This document shows positions 1-7,710 of a DNA stretch of 7,710 bases, piece after piece. Position 1 is the stretch's first letter, and every line of letters starts with the position of its first letter. The notes beneath the pieces are model-generated. The model had not been told where the DNA came from. It searched no databases and saw only the letters and a list, made by a program, of their open reading frames with translations. A program made the position numbers and the translations under genes. Source of the stretch: Muribaculaceae bacterium (GTDB taxonomy: Bacteria; Bacteroidota; Bacteroidia; Bacteroidales; Muribaculaceae); the NCBI GenBank assembly GCA_029060585.1, contig JAIDTS010000550.1, positions 1 through 7,710 on the forward strand, in the 5' to 3' direction.

Positions 1-1011
1 AATATCGAACACCCCGATTTCGAATATCAGACCATCTCGTTTGCATATCCGAACCCGGTGCGCACGATCACCCTCGGCTATGAGGCGGATGTAGACAATA
101 CCAACGACAACCTCCACAAGTTCATGATCAAGGCAGTGCTTGGAGGTGTCAACGAGAACCGTGCAGACCATGAGGTCACTTTCCGTGTGGCCGATGAGCT
201 TTGCGACAATCTCTATTTCGAAAACGGAGAGCCTGTTCTCCCGATGCCCGCTTCTTACTACACTATCGCCACCGACAGAATGGTGATCAAGAAAGGTGAC
301 GTAATCGGCGGTGTAGAGGTTCAGCTCACCGACGAGTACTTCAAGGATCCGAAAAGCGTTGACGTAAACTACGTCGTTCCAATCCTTCTCGTGAATTCAG
401 CCGACTCCATCCTTCAGGGTAAGCCTAAGGATGGCGTTGCGAATCCCTCGCGCCTCAACGGCGACGACTGGTCGATCATGCCGAAAGACTTCACTCTCTA
501 TGCTGTAAAGTATAAGAACAAGTATGACGGTTGCTGGCTCAGCAAAGGCGTCGACGAGATCGACGACAACGGCGAGAAGAAGACTGAAGACCGCAACGTG
601 CAGTACTGGGAGAAGGCTACTCTCCGCTATCTGAAGACCAAGGCCCTCAACCAGGCTACCTATACAATGTCGTTCGATATGCCCATCATCAACAAGAAAG
701 GTAAGAACGATGAGGTTCATATCGACTGCGAGATGCTGCTTACCTTCGACGACAACGGCAACATCACAATCACCTGCGACAATGAGGAGGTGGAGGTTTC
801 CGGTTCCGGAACATGGAAGGAGCTTGGCGAGCCCAAGGCCTTCGGCGACCGCGACCGCGACCTCATGAAGCTCGACTATACCATCCGCTTCGAATATACG
901 AAGCATGTCCCCAAGAAGGAGCAGGCATATTACGAGCTGCACTGCAACGAAAGCATGGTGCTCCGCGACCGCCAGAACAAGCAGGAGTGGTTCAACTACG
1001 TGCTTCAATAA
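1..1011 (+). CDS. DUF1735/BT_3987-type surface glycan-binding protein, 5'-truncated
   Basis: The reading frame is open from base 1 to the TAA at 1009-1011, giving the last 336 residues; the true start, signal peptide and any lipobox lie left of the window. The GTG at 58 is not a credible start because coding sequence continues upstream of it. The pattern is that of a DUF1735 (BT_3987-like) N-terminal domain: DNLHKFMIKAVLGGV, then LPMPASYYTI, MVIKKGDVIGGVEVQLTD, YVVPILLVNSADSILQGK and DDWSIMPKDFTLYAVKY. A C-terminal beta-rich domain of the BT_3044-like kind follows (starting near YDGCWLSKG). These proteins are usually outer-membrane lipoproteins in the SusE position, just after susC/susD, and bind the glycan taken up by the SusCD pair. 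The domain call is strong. The ligand is not visible and can only be guessed from the hemicellulase-type neighbours. No catalytic motif is seen. The next gene starts 121 bases downstream, past a strong hairpin. Confidence 0.9.
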   Translation, partial: NIEHPDFEYQTISFAYPNPVRTITLGYEADVDNTNDNLHKFMIKAVLGGVNENRADHEVTFRVADELCDNLYFENGEPVLPMPASYYTIATDRMVIKKGDVIGGVEVQLTDEYFKDPKSVDVNYVVPILLVNSADSILQGKPKDGVANPSRLNGDDWSIMPKDFTLYAVKYKNKYDGCWLSKGVDEIDDNGEKKTEDRNVQYWEKATLRYLKTKALNQATYTMSFDMPIINKKGKNDEVHIDCEMLLTFDDNGNITITCDNEEVEVSGSGTWKELGEPKAFGDRDRDLMKLDYTIRFEYTKHVPKKEQAYYELHCNESMVLRDRQNKQEWFNYVLQ

Positions 1012-1054
1012 TGGGCCGATAGTACATCATAGGTAAATAATGCCTAAAACATGA

Positions 1055-1095
1055 TTTTGGAAATCAGGGACTGATACTCCCTGGTTTCCCCAAAG
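1055..1095 (+). other. Strong intergenic hairpin between the two binding-protein genes
   Basis: GGAAATCAGGGA (1059-1070) pairs with TCCCTGGTTTCC (1078-1089) over 12 bp with a single U-G wobble and a 7-base loop. TTT (1056-1058) and AAA (1092-1094) can extend the stem past a 2-base CC bulge. No clear U-run follows, so a classical Rho-independent terminator is not well supported. An RNA-processing or stability element, or a weak attenuator between the two binding-protein genes, fits as well. About 40 A/T-rich bases separate it from the next start codon. Confidence 0.6.
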
Positions 1096-1132
1096 TTTAG
1101 TTAACCATAATTATTAATCAAAATCAAAACGC

Positions 1133-3301
1133 ATGAAGAAATTTTTTCTTTCAATGTTCGCTCTCGCTTCTATAGCTGGAGCGGCAAGCGCTCAGGAGGT
1201 GGTCGCTACATACGACTTCACCAAGATGCGTGAGTATCCCTGGGGAATTCCTGACGGAGTTACACTCACGATGGAAAATCAGTGCCTGAACGCAAAGGGC
1301 AGCGGCTGGTGGCAGTTCCAGCTCGCCGAGGCTCAGCTCGAGCCCGAGTCTCCCTATACTATCACTGTAGCTATCAAGGGCAGCAAGAAAGGCGCTACTC
1401 CCTTTGCCGTAGGTAACTGGTCTGGTGATGACTTCCAGGGTCTCGCTGATGCAGATCAGGACAACAAGATCAAGTATGACGATAAGTGGGCTGCAAGCTC
1501 ATGTGTCTTGACTACAACTACAGCTAACAATCCTCTGCTGTTTATGTTCCAGCCTGGTGGCTATGATGGCGAGCTTAACATCGCTTGGGTAGTTATTAGC
1601 AAGGGTCACTGCGAGCCGGAGTCTACTCCTCTCATGCCGATTTCTCTTGACAATGCAAATGACGTAGCTGAAATCAGCTTCGCTGATCTTACCGAAAATC
1701 CGTTCGAGGAGAACAACGGTGCATCTATCGTAGACGGTAAGCTCGTAAGCAATGGTGACGACGTTTTCAACGTGCTCGAAGGTCTTACTCTTGAGGCAGA
1801 CAAGGACTATGGCGTTATCGCTAAGGTAAAGGCTTCCTCCGACGTTGAGGTTGGTGTTTCTCTCGGTAACTGGGGTGCCATGGTCGATGGCTCATTCCTT
1901 GGATATGACATCTGGAATGAAGTTGTTATCCGTCTTGGCAATGCTCCCGTTGACGACGAAGGCAATATCCCCGAGAACTGCTTCGTAATGTTCTCACCGG
2001 AGGATGACTTCGACGGCACTATCGAGGTAGAATGGGCTAAGCTCGTTTACTTTGTTGAGCCGGAAGTCGAAGAGCCTGTTTATAAGACTGAATGGTCAAT
2101 GGTTATAGATGACCTTACAGGTGACGACGGCGAATCAGAGCACGTATATCGTCGTACCGGCGAAGTTGGTGATTGGACTGACTCTATCGCTCCTGTATGC
2201 GACAATCCTGATGGCGAAGGCAAGGTATTCTATGCTGACGTTCCCGCTCATCCCCTCGTAGCTGAAGGTGAGGAAGATCCTATCCCCGACCACCACGTTC
2301 AGTTCTTCGTACAGTATCCCGACAACATGTTCAAGGCCGGCGATATCATGAAGGTTAAGTTCGACTACTACTCAACTGAAGAACGTCGTGTTGACACTCA
2401 GTCTCACTACACTGCAGGTGACTACATCCTCTGGCACTTCATCGGCACTTTCACTGCTAAACCCGAATGGCAGACTTTCGAAGCTGAAGTTGAGATCACT
2501 GATGAGATGGTAGGTAGCCACGAAGAGCAGGGATGTATCGCATTCAACCTCTGCACTAAGGAAGAAAACGAAGGTAAGGATGCAAGCATCTTCTACATGA
2601 ACCACATCACTATCGAAAAGGGTGAGCAGGTTCTCGTATCCGGTGAGGAACCCGTTCTCGAATGGCAGTCAATCATCACCAACGGTAACGCAAACGACGG
2701 CGCAAGCGAAAACATCATCGCACGTGGCGAAGATGGCGACAAGGAAGCTCCCGTAGTTGACAATCCCGATGGTAGCGGTAAGGTATATGAGGCTCCTATT
2801 GTAGCTAAGACTGACGGCATCGAAGACTGGACTTCACAGATGTTCATCAAGTTCAACCAGGCTCTCGAAGAAGGTACTCAGATCAAGGTTAGCTTCGACT
2901 ACTACAGCTCTAACGAACGTACCGTTCAGACTCAGGCTCACGGCGCTCCCGGTGCATACCACCACTGGCAGATGCTCGGCGACCTCAACGCTAAGCCCGA
3001 ATGGCAGAGCTACTCCGGCGAAGTGACAATTTCTGCTGAACAGGCTGGTGCCGACGGTTGCCAGGCTATCGCATTCAACCTCTCTACTTCTGAGGAAGCA
3101 GGTGTATTCTACATCAACAACGTTGTAGTAGAGGCTAACCTCCCGGCAGGCGTTGAGGCTATAGAAGCTGCAACTGTTCCTGTTAAGGTTGTTATTCCCG
3201 GCGTTTACAACCTTCAGGGCGTGAAGGTAGCTAATTCTATCGAGGATGTTACCGTTCCGGGTCTCTACATTACCAACGGTAAGAAGGTTATCAAGAAATA
3301 A
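1133..3301 (+). CDS. Secreted multi-module carbohydrate-binding-like protein with sorting-like C-terminal tail
   Basis: A 722-residue protein with a clear type I signal peptide: KK, a hydrophobic core, and cleavage at ASA|QEV after residue 20. There is no lipobox. The rest looks non-catalytic and consists of two pairs of repeated beta-sandwich-like modules. A1 (about 22-160) and A2 (about 178-312) share a GNW motif and an MF-x-P-x3-(F/Y)DG ending. B1 (about 320-505) and B2 (about 510-670) share DNPDG-x-GKV, FDYYS-x2-ER, TQ-x-H, AKPEWQ and AIAFNL-type motifs typical of CBM4/9-like jelly rolls. The last 32 residues (691-722, VYNLQGVKV to GKKVIKK) resemble a short type IX secretion (Por) C-terminal signal and match the end of the GH5 protein downstream. 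The upstream context is A/T-rich (ATTAATCAAAATC) with no Shine-Dalgarno, as usual in Bacteroidota. Position after a DUF1735 protein suggests a surface glycan-capture role. Isoleucine ATA codons are rare (about 3 of 42), suggesting strong expression. I do not recognise a named family for the whole protein. Confidence 0.85.
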   Translation: MKKFFLSMFALASIAGAASAQEVVATYDFTKMREYPWGIPDGVTLTMENQCLNAKGSGWWQFQLAEAQLEPESPYTITVAIKGSKKGATPFAVGNWSGDDFQGLADADQDNKIKYDDKWAASSCVLTTTTANNPLLFMFQPGGYDGELNIAWVVISKGHCEPESTPLMPISLDNANDVAEISFADLTENPFEENNGASIVDGKLVSNGDDVFNVLEGLTLEADKDYGVIAKVKASSDVEVGVSLGNWGAMVDGSFLGYDIWNEVVIRLGNAPVDDEGNIPENCFVMFSPEDDFDGTIEVEWAKLVYFVEPEVEEPVYKTEWSMVIDDLTGDDGESEHVYRRTGEVGDWTDSIAPVCDNPDGEGKVFYADVPAHPLVAEGEEDPIPDHHVQFFVQYPDNMFKAGDIMKVKFDYYSTEERRVDTQSHYTAGDYILWHFIGTFTAKPEWQTFEAEVEITDEMVGSHEEQGCIAFNLCTKEENEGKDASIFYMNHITIEKGEQVLVSGEEPVLEWQSIITNGNANDGASENIIARGEDGDKEAPVVDNPDGSGKVYEAPIVAKTDGIEDWTSQMFIKFNQALEEGTQIKVSFDYYSSNERTVQTQAHGAPGAYHHWQMLGDLNAKPEWQSYSGEVTISAEQAGADGCQAIAFNLSTSEEAGVFYINNVVVEANLPAGVEAIEAATVPVKVVIPGVYNLQGVKVANSIEDVTVPGLYITNGKKVIKK

Positions 3302-3306
3302 TCTGA

Positions 3307-4530
<1,224 letters not shown>

Positions 4531-4550
4531 ATTATTTTTAATGAAATAAA

Positions 4551-4610
4551 TCGAAATTAATCAGGATATATCAAGATTAATCTCGATTAGTCAGAAATGA
4601 TCTAAATTAC
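4551..4610 (+). repeat. Six in-phase degenerate 10-bp units upstream of the GH5 gene
   Basis: Six consecutive decamers start at 4551, 4561, 4571, 4581, 4591 and 4601, each beginning with TC and each with A at position 6; positions 7-8 are mostly TT. The approximate consensus is TCAAGATTAA. Shifted by four bases, the blocks contain 8-bp palindromes one helical turn apart: GATATATC (4565-4572) and GATTAATC (4575-4582) are perfect, while AATTAATC (4555-4562) and GATTAGTC (4585-4592) are near-perfect. The array fills most of the 86-base gap and ends 6 bases before the GH5 start codon. Function is unknown; a regulator-binding array, curved DNA or an unstructured translation leader are all possible. 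Confidence 0.7.
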
Positions 4611-4616
4611 AAATAT

Positions 4617-6641
4617 ATGAAAAAAATCCTAACATCCCTATTTATCCTGCTAAGCGTCTTGCCGGCGCTCGCATGGCCTGGTATGCCTATGCCGAAACTC
4701 CATGTAGAAGGCCGCTGGCTGATGGACGAGGACGGCAACAAGGTCAATCTCCACGGTTTCGGCCAGACCTATAGCCCGTGGTTTAACGAAATGGGTTCCA
4801 AATGGAACAACTACGACGTAGAAGAATGCCTCAAATACAATAAGGGCATTCTCGACGGCATAATGGATGCCGGTTGGAAAATGACTTATATCCGTATGCA
4901 TATGGACCCATACTGGAGCAATACTCCAGGTGTATGGACTACAGGCGAAAACGATATATCCGCTTTCGAGATAAGCAGATTCCGTAAATATCTTACGGAG
5001 GTCTTTATTCCTATGGCGGAATACGCAGTCTCAAAAGGTCTTTACGTGGTGATGCGTCCGCCGGGCGTATGTCCGGAGAAGATAGAAGTCGGTGGTGAAT
5101 ACCACAAGTATCTGAAAAAGGTATGGGGGTATGTCGCTACCCAGAAGGCGCTTACCGACAATCCTTACGTTATGTTCGAGCTCGCCAACGAGCCTGTGCA
5201 GATAAAGGGAACAGACGGTAACTATGGCTCCGGATCTGACGCCTGCAATGAGGCTCTCACGCAGTTCTTCCAGGAAATTGTAGACGTGATGCGCGACAAA
5301 GGTTGCGAGAACATCCTCTGGGTGCCCGGTACAGCCTATCAGTCGCAGTATGCTGGCTTCGCCAAATACCCGATAAAGGGCGACAACATCGGATATGCAG
5401 TCCATGTCTATCCCGGATGGTATGGAAGCGACGCTATCGAACCGAGCCATGAGCTTGGCGGCAACTACGGAGGAGGATATGATTCCTTCGCTGCCGGATG
5501 GAAGAATCAGATTGAGCCCTGTGCGGCAATAGCTCCTATGATTGTCACCGAGATGGACTGGCTTCCGAAGAAATACGAGGCTTCCTGGGGCAAGAGTATC
5601 ACAGGACAGATGCTCGGTGCCGGCTTCGGCGCCAACTTCAAGCTCCTCGCAGACCGCACCGGAAACATCAGCTGGATGATATTCACCGGACCTGAGCACC
5701 TCGCTAGATTCAATGGGCAGGCCGGAAGCGAGGGCGACTATACGATGTATAACGACCCCGAGGGTTGTATCTGGTCTACTTACCATTGGTATCAGGAATA
5801 CGCCGGTTTAGAAATGCCGGAGGCTAAGAGCGTGGGCCTCTATTTCTCACCTCGTGGCCTCGAGACCTCGGACGAGACAGTGATACTGACAGGTAGCTCC
5901 AAAGGGGCTGCCTTGATCGCTGACCGTGGACTCGGTTTCGATTTCAACGTTAATGGCGACATCGACGTCAACATCGCTGACCCGGACATCCTCAGCTGGG
6001 ATAACGGCTCCTTCACTGCCTTGCGTCCCGGTGAGACTACCTGTGATGTGTCGTATACCATAGACGGCAAGAGCGAGACGAAGTCTCTTAAATTCATATC
6101 TACTCCTTTCCCACTGCTCAACGGATATTTCAATCCCTCAATATGGGAAACCGGTACGTTCAACGAAGAAACAGGGGAGATTACTACCGGTCAGTATGGC
6201 TTCGCCGGATGGAAATATGGGAGTGGCCTCGACCTCTCCGAGTATAATTATCTTATCTGCGAGGTGGAGAATCCCGGAGGTGGGCTGTCGTTAAGGCTCT
6301 TTGACAAGGATAATTACTGGACTGATCCCTACATGATTGATTTCGGTAATAAGACAAGAGTGGTCGTCGATCTCAAGAACATGAAGTCTAACGACAACCG
6401 AAAAGTCGATCCTTCACATATCTTCATTGTCGGTTTCTGGACCTATGGAGGCCACAAGTTTAAGGTGAAGAACATATTCCCCTCCAACGATAAGGACGCG
6501 ACTGCCGTCGAACCTGTCGCTGTAGAGAATAATGCTGACGGTCCTGTATATAATCTTCAGGGCATACGGGTTGCTTCCTCACTTTCTGAGGTAACTGCCC
6601 CGGGCATATACATTGTAAATGGTAAAAAAATCAAGAAATGA
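4617..6641 (+). CDS. GH5 family endo-glycanase with Ig-like and carbohydrate-binding-like C-terminal modules
   Basis: A 674-residue secreted enzyme with signal peptide cleavage at ALA|WPG (after residue 19). The catalytic (beta/alpha)8 domain spans about 20-400. It contains HGFGQTYSPWF, the RMH motif (Arg93, His95), ELANEP with acid/base Glu192, HVY (His263, Tyr265), VTEMDW with nucleophile Glu312, and ISWMIF (Trp353), the expected order of GH5 active-site motifs. Residues about 406-495 look like a bacterial Ig-like domain (DILSWDNGSFTALRPGETT). Residues about 498-635 form a beta-sandwich module starting FNPSIWETGTF, also present in the next protein. The last 31 residues (644-674, VYNLQGIRV to NGKKIKK) repeat the tail of the 722-residue binding protein. 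GH5 retaining enzymes cut beta-1,4-glucans, mannans or xylans; the subfamily is not certain. Neighbouring esterases favour xylan or acetylated glucomannan. There is no Shine-Dalgarno, and the start follows an A/T-rich decamer array. The stop overlaps the next start. Confidence 0.92.
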   Translation: MKKILTSLFILLSVLPALAWPGMPMPKLHVEGRWLMDEDGNKVNLHGFGQTYSPWFNEMGSKWNNYDVEECLKYNKGILDGIMDAGWKMTYIRMHMDPYWSNTPGVWTTGENDISAFEISRFRKYLTEVFIPMAEYAVSKGLYVVMRPPGVCPEKIEVGGEYHKYLKKVWGYVATQKALTDNPYVMFELANEPVQIKGTDGNYGSGSDACNEALTQFFQEIVDVMRDKGCENILWVPGTAYQSQYAGFAKYPIKGDNIGYAVHVYPGWYGSDAIEPSHELGGNYGGGYDSFAAGWKNQIEPCAAIAPMIVTEMDWLPKKYEASWGKSITGQMLGAGFGANFKLLADRTGNISWMIFTGPEHLARFNGQAGSEGDYTMYNDPEGCIWSTYHWYQEYAGLEMPEAKSVGLYFSPRGLETSDETVILTGSSKGAALIADRGLGFDFNVNGDIDVNIADPDILSWDNGSFTALRPGETTCDVSYTIDGKSETKSLKFISTPFPLLNGYFNPSIWETGTFNEETGEITTGQYGFAGWKYGSGLDLSEYNYLICEVENPGGGLSLRLFDKDNYWTDPYMIDFGNKTRVVVDLKNMKSNDNRKVDPSHIFIVGFWTYGGHKFKVKNIFPSNDKDATAVEPVAVENNADGPVYNLQGIRVASSLSEVTAPGIYIVNGKKIKK

Positions 6642-7710
6642 ATATATTAAAATCCTTGATATTGGGTTCTGCACTAATGGCCTCAGCCATTAGCCTGCAT
6701 GCCGAGCAGGACCCCAACTTCCACATATATCTCTGCTATGGTCAGTCCAACATGGAGGGCAATGCGACTCCCGAGAACATCGACAAGCAGAATATCCCCG
6801 ACCGCTTCAAGATGATGCCGGCCGTAAACTACAATAATCCCAAAAGGGTGATGGGAGAGTGGTATGAGGCTATGCCTCCACTCTGCCGCGAGTATACAGG
6901 CCTCACTCCCGCCGACTGGTTCGGACGCACCATGGTGGATAATCTCCCTGAAGATGTAAAGGTAGGCGTGATCAATGTCGCCGTAGGGGGCGCCCCTATC
7001 GAAGACCTTGACAAGGATCTCGACCCGAAGACTCTTGAAAAGAAGGACGGATGGTATCGGGACTACATGAAACAATATGACAATTCTCCCTACAACCGTC
7101 TTCTCGAATGCGCAAAGAAGGCGCAGGAAGATGGCGTGATCAAGGGTATTCTCCTACATCAGGGCGAGTCGAACAACGGTCAGTCTGACTGGGTCAACAA
7201 GGTTAAGAAAATCTATGACGACCTTCTCTCCGACCTTGGTCTTGAACCCAACTCTATTCCTCTTCTCGTAGGCGAGACCGTTAGGTCTGAGATGGGAGGA
7301 TACTGCGGTATGCACAATGGTGTCATCGCAAAACTCCCGAAGACAATCCCAACGGCAAAAGTGGTATCTTCCGCCAATCTTGAACAGAAAGGCGACGGGC
7401 TTCATTTCACCGCCCACAGCTACAGGGTTCTTGGTTGCCGTTACGCTACCGCCATGCTCGAGACGATGGGAATAACTGATCCGAAGGTGTCATATTCCGA
7501 AGAGATTCCCGAGGTGCCTCATCCCGATCCGTCGGAAGGAGACTTCGTGTTTGACCTTAACACATTCAATCCGACTATCTGGGAAAAGGGAACCTTCGAT
7601 GTAGAGACCGGTGTCTTCATCGCAGGAATGTATGGCTTCGGAGGCTGGGAATACGATACTCCCATCGACCTATCGGGCTACAAGTATCTCGTTGCCGAGC
7701 TCAACCAGCC
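6638..7710 (+). CDS. SASA/CE6-like acetylesterase with C-terminal accessory module, 3'-truncated
   Basis: The frame opens at ATG 6638 and runs off the right edge without a stop (357 complete codons). The start is set by the 4-bp ATGA overlap with the GH5 stop and by a signal peptide right after it (MNILKSLILGSALMASAISL, likely cut near LHA|EQ). Residues about 27-280 are a SASA-type (sialate O-acetylesterase-like/DUF303, CE6) SGNH hydrolase. Block I is YGQSNMEG with nucleophile Ser37, followed by INVAVGGAPIEDL, LHQGESN (residues 173-179) and DGLHFT with Asp253 and His256. CE6 members deacetylate xylan and related glycans, so removal of O-acetyl groups from the glycan cut by the GH5 enzyme is the likely role. 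From about residue 302 a second domain begins (FNPTIWEKGTF, YGFGGWEY, DLSGYKYL) that matches the GH5 C-terminal module; the window ends inside it. The overlap implies translational coupling to GH5. The sialate alternative is disfavoured by the PUL context. Confidence 0.9.
   Translation, partial: MNILKSLILGSALMASAISLHAEQDPNFHIYLCYGQSNMEGNATPENIDKQNIPDRFKMMPAVNYNNPKRVMGEWYEAMPPLCREYTGLTPADWFGRTMVDNLPEDVKVGVINVAVGGAPIEDLDKDLDPKTLEKKDGWYRDYMKQYDNSPYNRLLECAKKAQEDGVIKGILLHQGESNNGQSDWVNKVKKIYDDLLSDLGLEPNSIPLLVGETVRSEMGGYCGMHNGVIAKLPKTIPTAKVVSSANLEQKGDGLHFTAHSYRVLGCRYATAMLETMGITDPKVSYSEEIPEVPHPDPSEGDFVFDLNTFNPTIWEKGTFDVETGVFIAGMYGFGGWEYDTPIDLSGYKYLVAELNQ
6674..6693 (+). other. Perfect 8-bp hairpin in the start region of the acetylesterase gene
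   Basis: CTAATGGC (6674-6681), loop CTCA, and GCCATTAG (6686-6693) form a perfect inverted repeat inside the signal-peptide codons, beginning 36 bases after the start at 6638. It could influence initiation or ribosome pausing early in this translationally coupled gene, but an 8-bp stem may also arise by chance in a window of this size. Confidence 0.4.

Noticed and set aside
397..1008. 203-codon minus-strand open frame opposite the DUF1735 gene
   Set aside because: Low-complexity V/L/A-rich translation typical of an antisense shadow, and no family motif.
58..1011. GTG at 58 as the start of the first gene
   Set aside because: The frame is open and family-like from base 1, no signal peptide follows 58, and the DUF1735 domain begins upstream, so the gene is truncated by the window edge.
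1052..1059. TGATTTTG as a -7 promoter element for the large binding-protein gene
   Set aside because: One mismatch to TAnnTTTG, no matching -33 TTTG at a suitable distance, and it runs into the hairpin stem.
4610..4617. Minus-strand TATATTTG matching the Bacteroidota -7 consensus
   Set aside because: There is no plausible minus-strand gene to its left and it overlaps the GH5 start codon; a chance hit in A/T-rich DNA.
5031..5786. 251-codon open frame on the minus strand inside the GH5 gene
   Set aside because: It lies wholly opposite the GH5 catalytic region, has no recognisable domain or leader, and is explained by codon composition of the real gene.

Overview
The window reads as part of a polysaccharide utilization locus (PUL) from a gut-type Bacteroidota, most likely Muribaculaceae or Prevotellaceae. 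The grounds are a DUF1735-type surface glycan-binding protein, A/T-rich leaders without Shine-Dalgarno sequences, secreted carbohydrate-active enzymes, and short lysine-ended C-terminal tails (VYNLQG...GKK) on two proteins. Base composition looks close to half G+C. The family assignment is inference; the phylum is fairly secure. No RNA genes, CRISPR arrays, insertion sequences or phage genes were seen.

Layout, all on the + strand. (1) 1-1011: the 3' part of a DUF1735/BT_3987-type lipoprotein, the class usually encoded just after susC/susD, so a SusCD pair probably lies left of the window. (2) 1012-1132: a gap with a strong hairpin. (3) 1133-3301: a large secreted non-catalytic protein made of two pairs of beta-sandwich, carbohydrate-binding-like modules plus a sorting-like tail. 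(4) 3302-3387: a short gap with a textbook Rho-independent terminator. (5) 3388-4530: a CE1-type esterase with an N-terminal CBM48-like domain. (6) 4531-4616: an A/T-rich gap holding six in-phase 10-bp units. (7) 4617-6641: a GH5 glycoside hydrolase with Ig-like and carbohydrate-binding-like C-terminal modules and the same type of tail. (8) 6638 to the right edge: a SASA/CE6-like acetylesterase that overlaps the GH5 gene by 4 bp and carries the same accessory module as the GH5 protein.

Working model (inference): the surface proteins of the first two genes capture a substituted plant hemicellulose. The CE1 and SASA/CE6 esterases remove feruloyl and/or acetyl groups, and the GH5 enzyme cuts the backbone. 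Two kinds of esterase beside a GH5 enzyme suggest acetylated, possibly feruloylated xylan; acetylated glucomannan is the main alternative. The terminator after the binding-protein gene would give high output of binding proteins and lower read-through into the enzyme genes.

The least expected items are the phased decamer array before the GH5 gene, the module shared by the hydrolase and esterase, the shared tail that the CE1 protein lacks, and the four-module binding protein. I saw nothing that amounts to a wholly new system; these are parts of a PUL that look under-described.
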